From NCBI GenBank assembly GCA_900472575.1, contig UCIV01000018.1:248001-312000 (forward strand): DNA of 64,000 nt, in the 5' to 3' direction. This DNA is from Hyphomicrobiales bacterium (GTDB lineage Bacteria > Pseudomonadota > Alphaproteobacteria > Rhizobiales > Rhizobiaceae). A program made the translations under genes and the position numbers. A model generated the notes under the pieces. The model saw nothing but the letters and a program-made list of their open reading frames with translations, made no database searches and was not told the origin of the DNA. Shown in pieces: positions 63,286 to 64,000 of this stretch; within the stretch, counting starts at the first letter, position 1; each line of letters starts with the position of its first letter.

Positions 63286-64000
63286 TCAGGCCGCTTCCGA
63301 CCTGACATTGCCGATCACGTCGATTAGACCATTGACGATCTTTTCGACCTGGGCGCGATCGTCACCTTCCGCCATCACCCGGATCAGCGGCTCGGTGCCG
63401 GACGGACGAATTACGAGACGGCCCTTGGAACCAAGTTCGGCTTCCGCATCGGCAATCGCCTGGCGGACGACACTGTCCTCAAGCGGCTTGCCGCCGGAGA
63501 AACGAACGTTCTTCAGAAGCTGCGGAACCGGCTCGAAGCGGCGGCAGACCTCACTGACAGGCCGCCCGAGCTTCTTCACGCAGGCGAGAATCTGAAGCGC
63601 AGCGACAAGACCGTCGCCCGTCGTGCCGAAATCCGACAGAACGATATGGCCGGACTGCTCGCCGCCGACGTTGAAATCGTGGTTACGCATGTGCTCGACG
63701 ACATAGCGGTCACCGACCTTGGTGCGCGCAAGTGTCAGCCCGTTGTCGCCAAGGAAACGCTCAAGGCCCAGATTCGACATGACGGTGGCAACGATACCAC
63801 CACCCGTCAGACGCTGGTCCTGTGCCCAGCTTTCAGCGATCACGGCCATCAGCTGGTCGCCGTCGATGATCTCGCCATTCTCGTCGACGATGATCACACG
63901 GTCCGCATCGCCATCCAGCGCGATACCGATATCGGCGCGCACTTCATGCACCTTCTTCTGCAGCGCTTCCGGGCTGGTCGATCCGCAGCCGAGATTGATG
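63286..64000 (-). CDS. glmM: Phosphoglucosamine mutase, C-terminal part (cut by window edge)
   Basis: The visible 237 residues include the metal-binding loop [14 protein letters not shown], the sugar-binding [10 protein letters not shown] and the phosphate-binding loop [12 protein letters not shown]. The N terminus with the phospho-Ser lies beyond base 64000. It turns glucosamine-6-phosphate into the 1-phosphate for peptidoglycan. It converges on the GH15 gene. Confidence 0.95.
   Translation of the reverse strand, partial: INLGCGSTSPEALQKKVHEVRADIGIALDGDADRVIIVDENGEIIDGDQLMAVIAESWAQDQRLTGGGIVATVMSNLGLERFLGDNGLTLARTKVGDRYVVEHMRNHDFNVGGEQSGHIVLSDFGTTGDGLVAALQILACVKKLGRPVSEVCRRFEPVPQLLKNVRFSGGKPLEDSVVRQAIADAEAELGSKGRLVIRPSGTEPLIRVMAEGDDRAQVEKIVNGLIDVIGNVRSEAA

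Overview
The window is a stretch of core chromosome from a member of the Rhizobiaceae (Rhizobium/Agrobacterium/Sinorhizobium type). Evidence: a GC-rich genome with alphaproteobacterial families throughout (CtrA, SciP, ChpT, EipA/DUF1134, RpoH, DUF1127, Tim44-domain protein, Omp25/RopB-like porin, HmuTUV with HmuQ), a serC leader RNA candidate, and a rhizobial type of palindromic intergenic repeat. There is no prophage, insertion sequence or CRISPR array. The genus cannot be fixed from the sequence alone.

Layout. 1-4,685: soxBDAG, heterotetrameric sarcosine oxidase (soxG cut by the window edge). 4,959-12,559: a cell-cycle block holding an orphan DUF2793 protein, sciP, a PqiA-like membrane protein, a GNAT, a FliJ-like coiled coil, ctrA, a degenerate single-domain receiver, chpT, eipA and a membrane-anchored coiled-coil protein. 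12,572-20,000: RNA-modification genes (trmH-type, rluD), an accessory-looking insert (AraC regulator, tiny Cys protein, DUF1127 protein, AT-rich gap, methyltransferase), rpoH and a zinc alcohol dehydrogenase. 20,052-25,840: PepSY membrane reductase with a DUF2946 protein, a 770-residue Pro/Glu-rich membrane protein, purA. 26,114-37,747: EamA transporter, DUF3422 protein, lytic transglycosylase lipoprotein, a frameshifted diguanylate cyclase, aldehyde dehydrogenase, an mhqD/mhqO-like pair, ung-gloA-galE, DUF454 protein. 37,750-41,538: divergent heme uptake (hmuTUV) and heme use (hmuQ-hutX). 41,619-49,784: small proteins, a nucleotidyltransferase-metallophosphoesterase pair, the trehalose genes treZ-treY, two related 24-residue membrane peptides, DUF983 protein. 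49,945-57,034: amidase, rsmJ, rluA-type synthase, tRNA-Met, mnmA, mscS, DUF1810, Tim44-domain protein. 57,313-64,000: serC-serA with leader, an outer-membrane barrel, GH15 glucoamylase-type enzyme, and the C-terminal part of glmM.

How the parts fit. The clearest theme is the CtrA circuit: the master regulator (CtrA), its phosphotransferase (ChpT) and its anti-activator (SciP) lie within about 4 kb, and TTAA-N7-TTAA-type CtrA boxes (perfect or one mismatch) sit upstream of sciP, ctrA, chpT, eipA and the outer-membrane barrel gene, with a further candidate upstream of the diguanylate cyclase. Two GANTC methylation sites lie in the ctrA leader. This suggests one local regulon linking cell cycle and envelope. 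Most other genes are housekeeping. Those that deserve laboratory attention are the degenerate receiver, the orphan DUF2793 protein, the NTase-phosphoesterase pair and the tandem micro-peptides.
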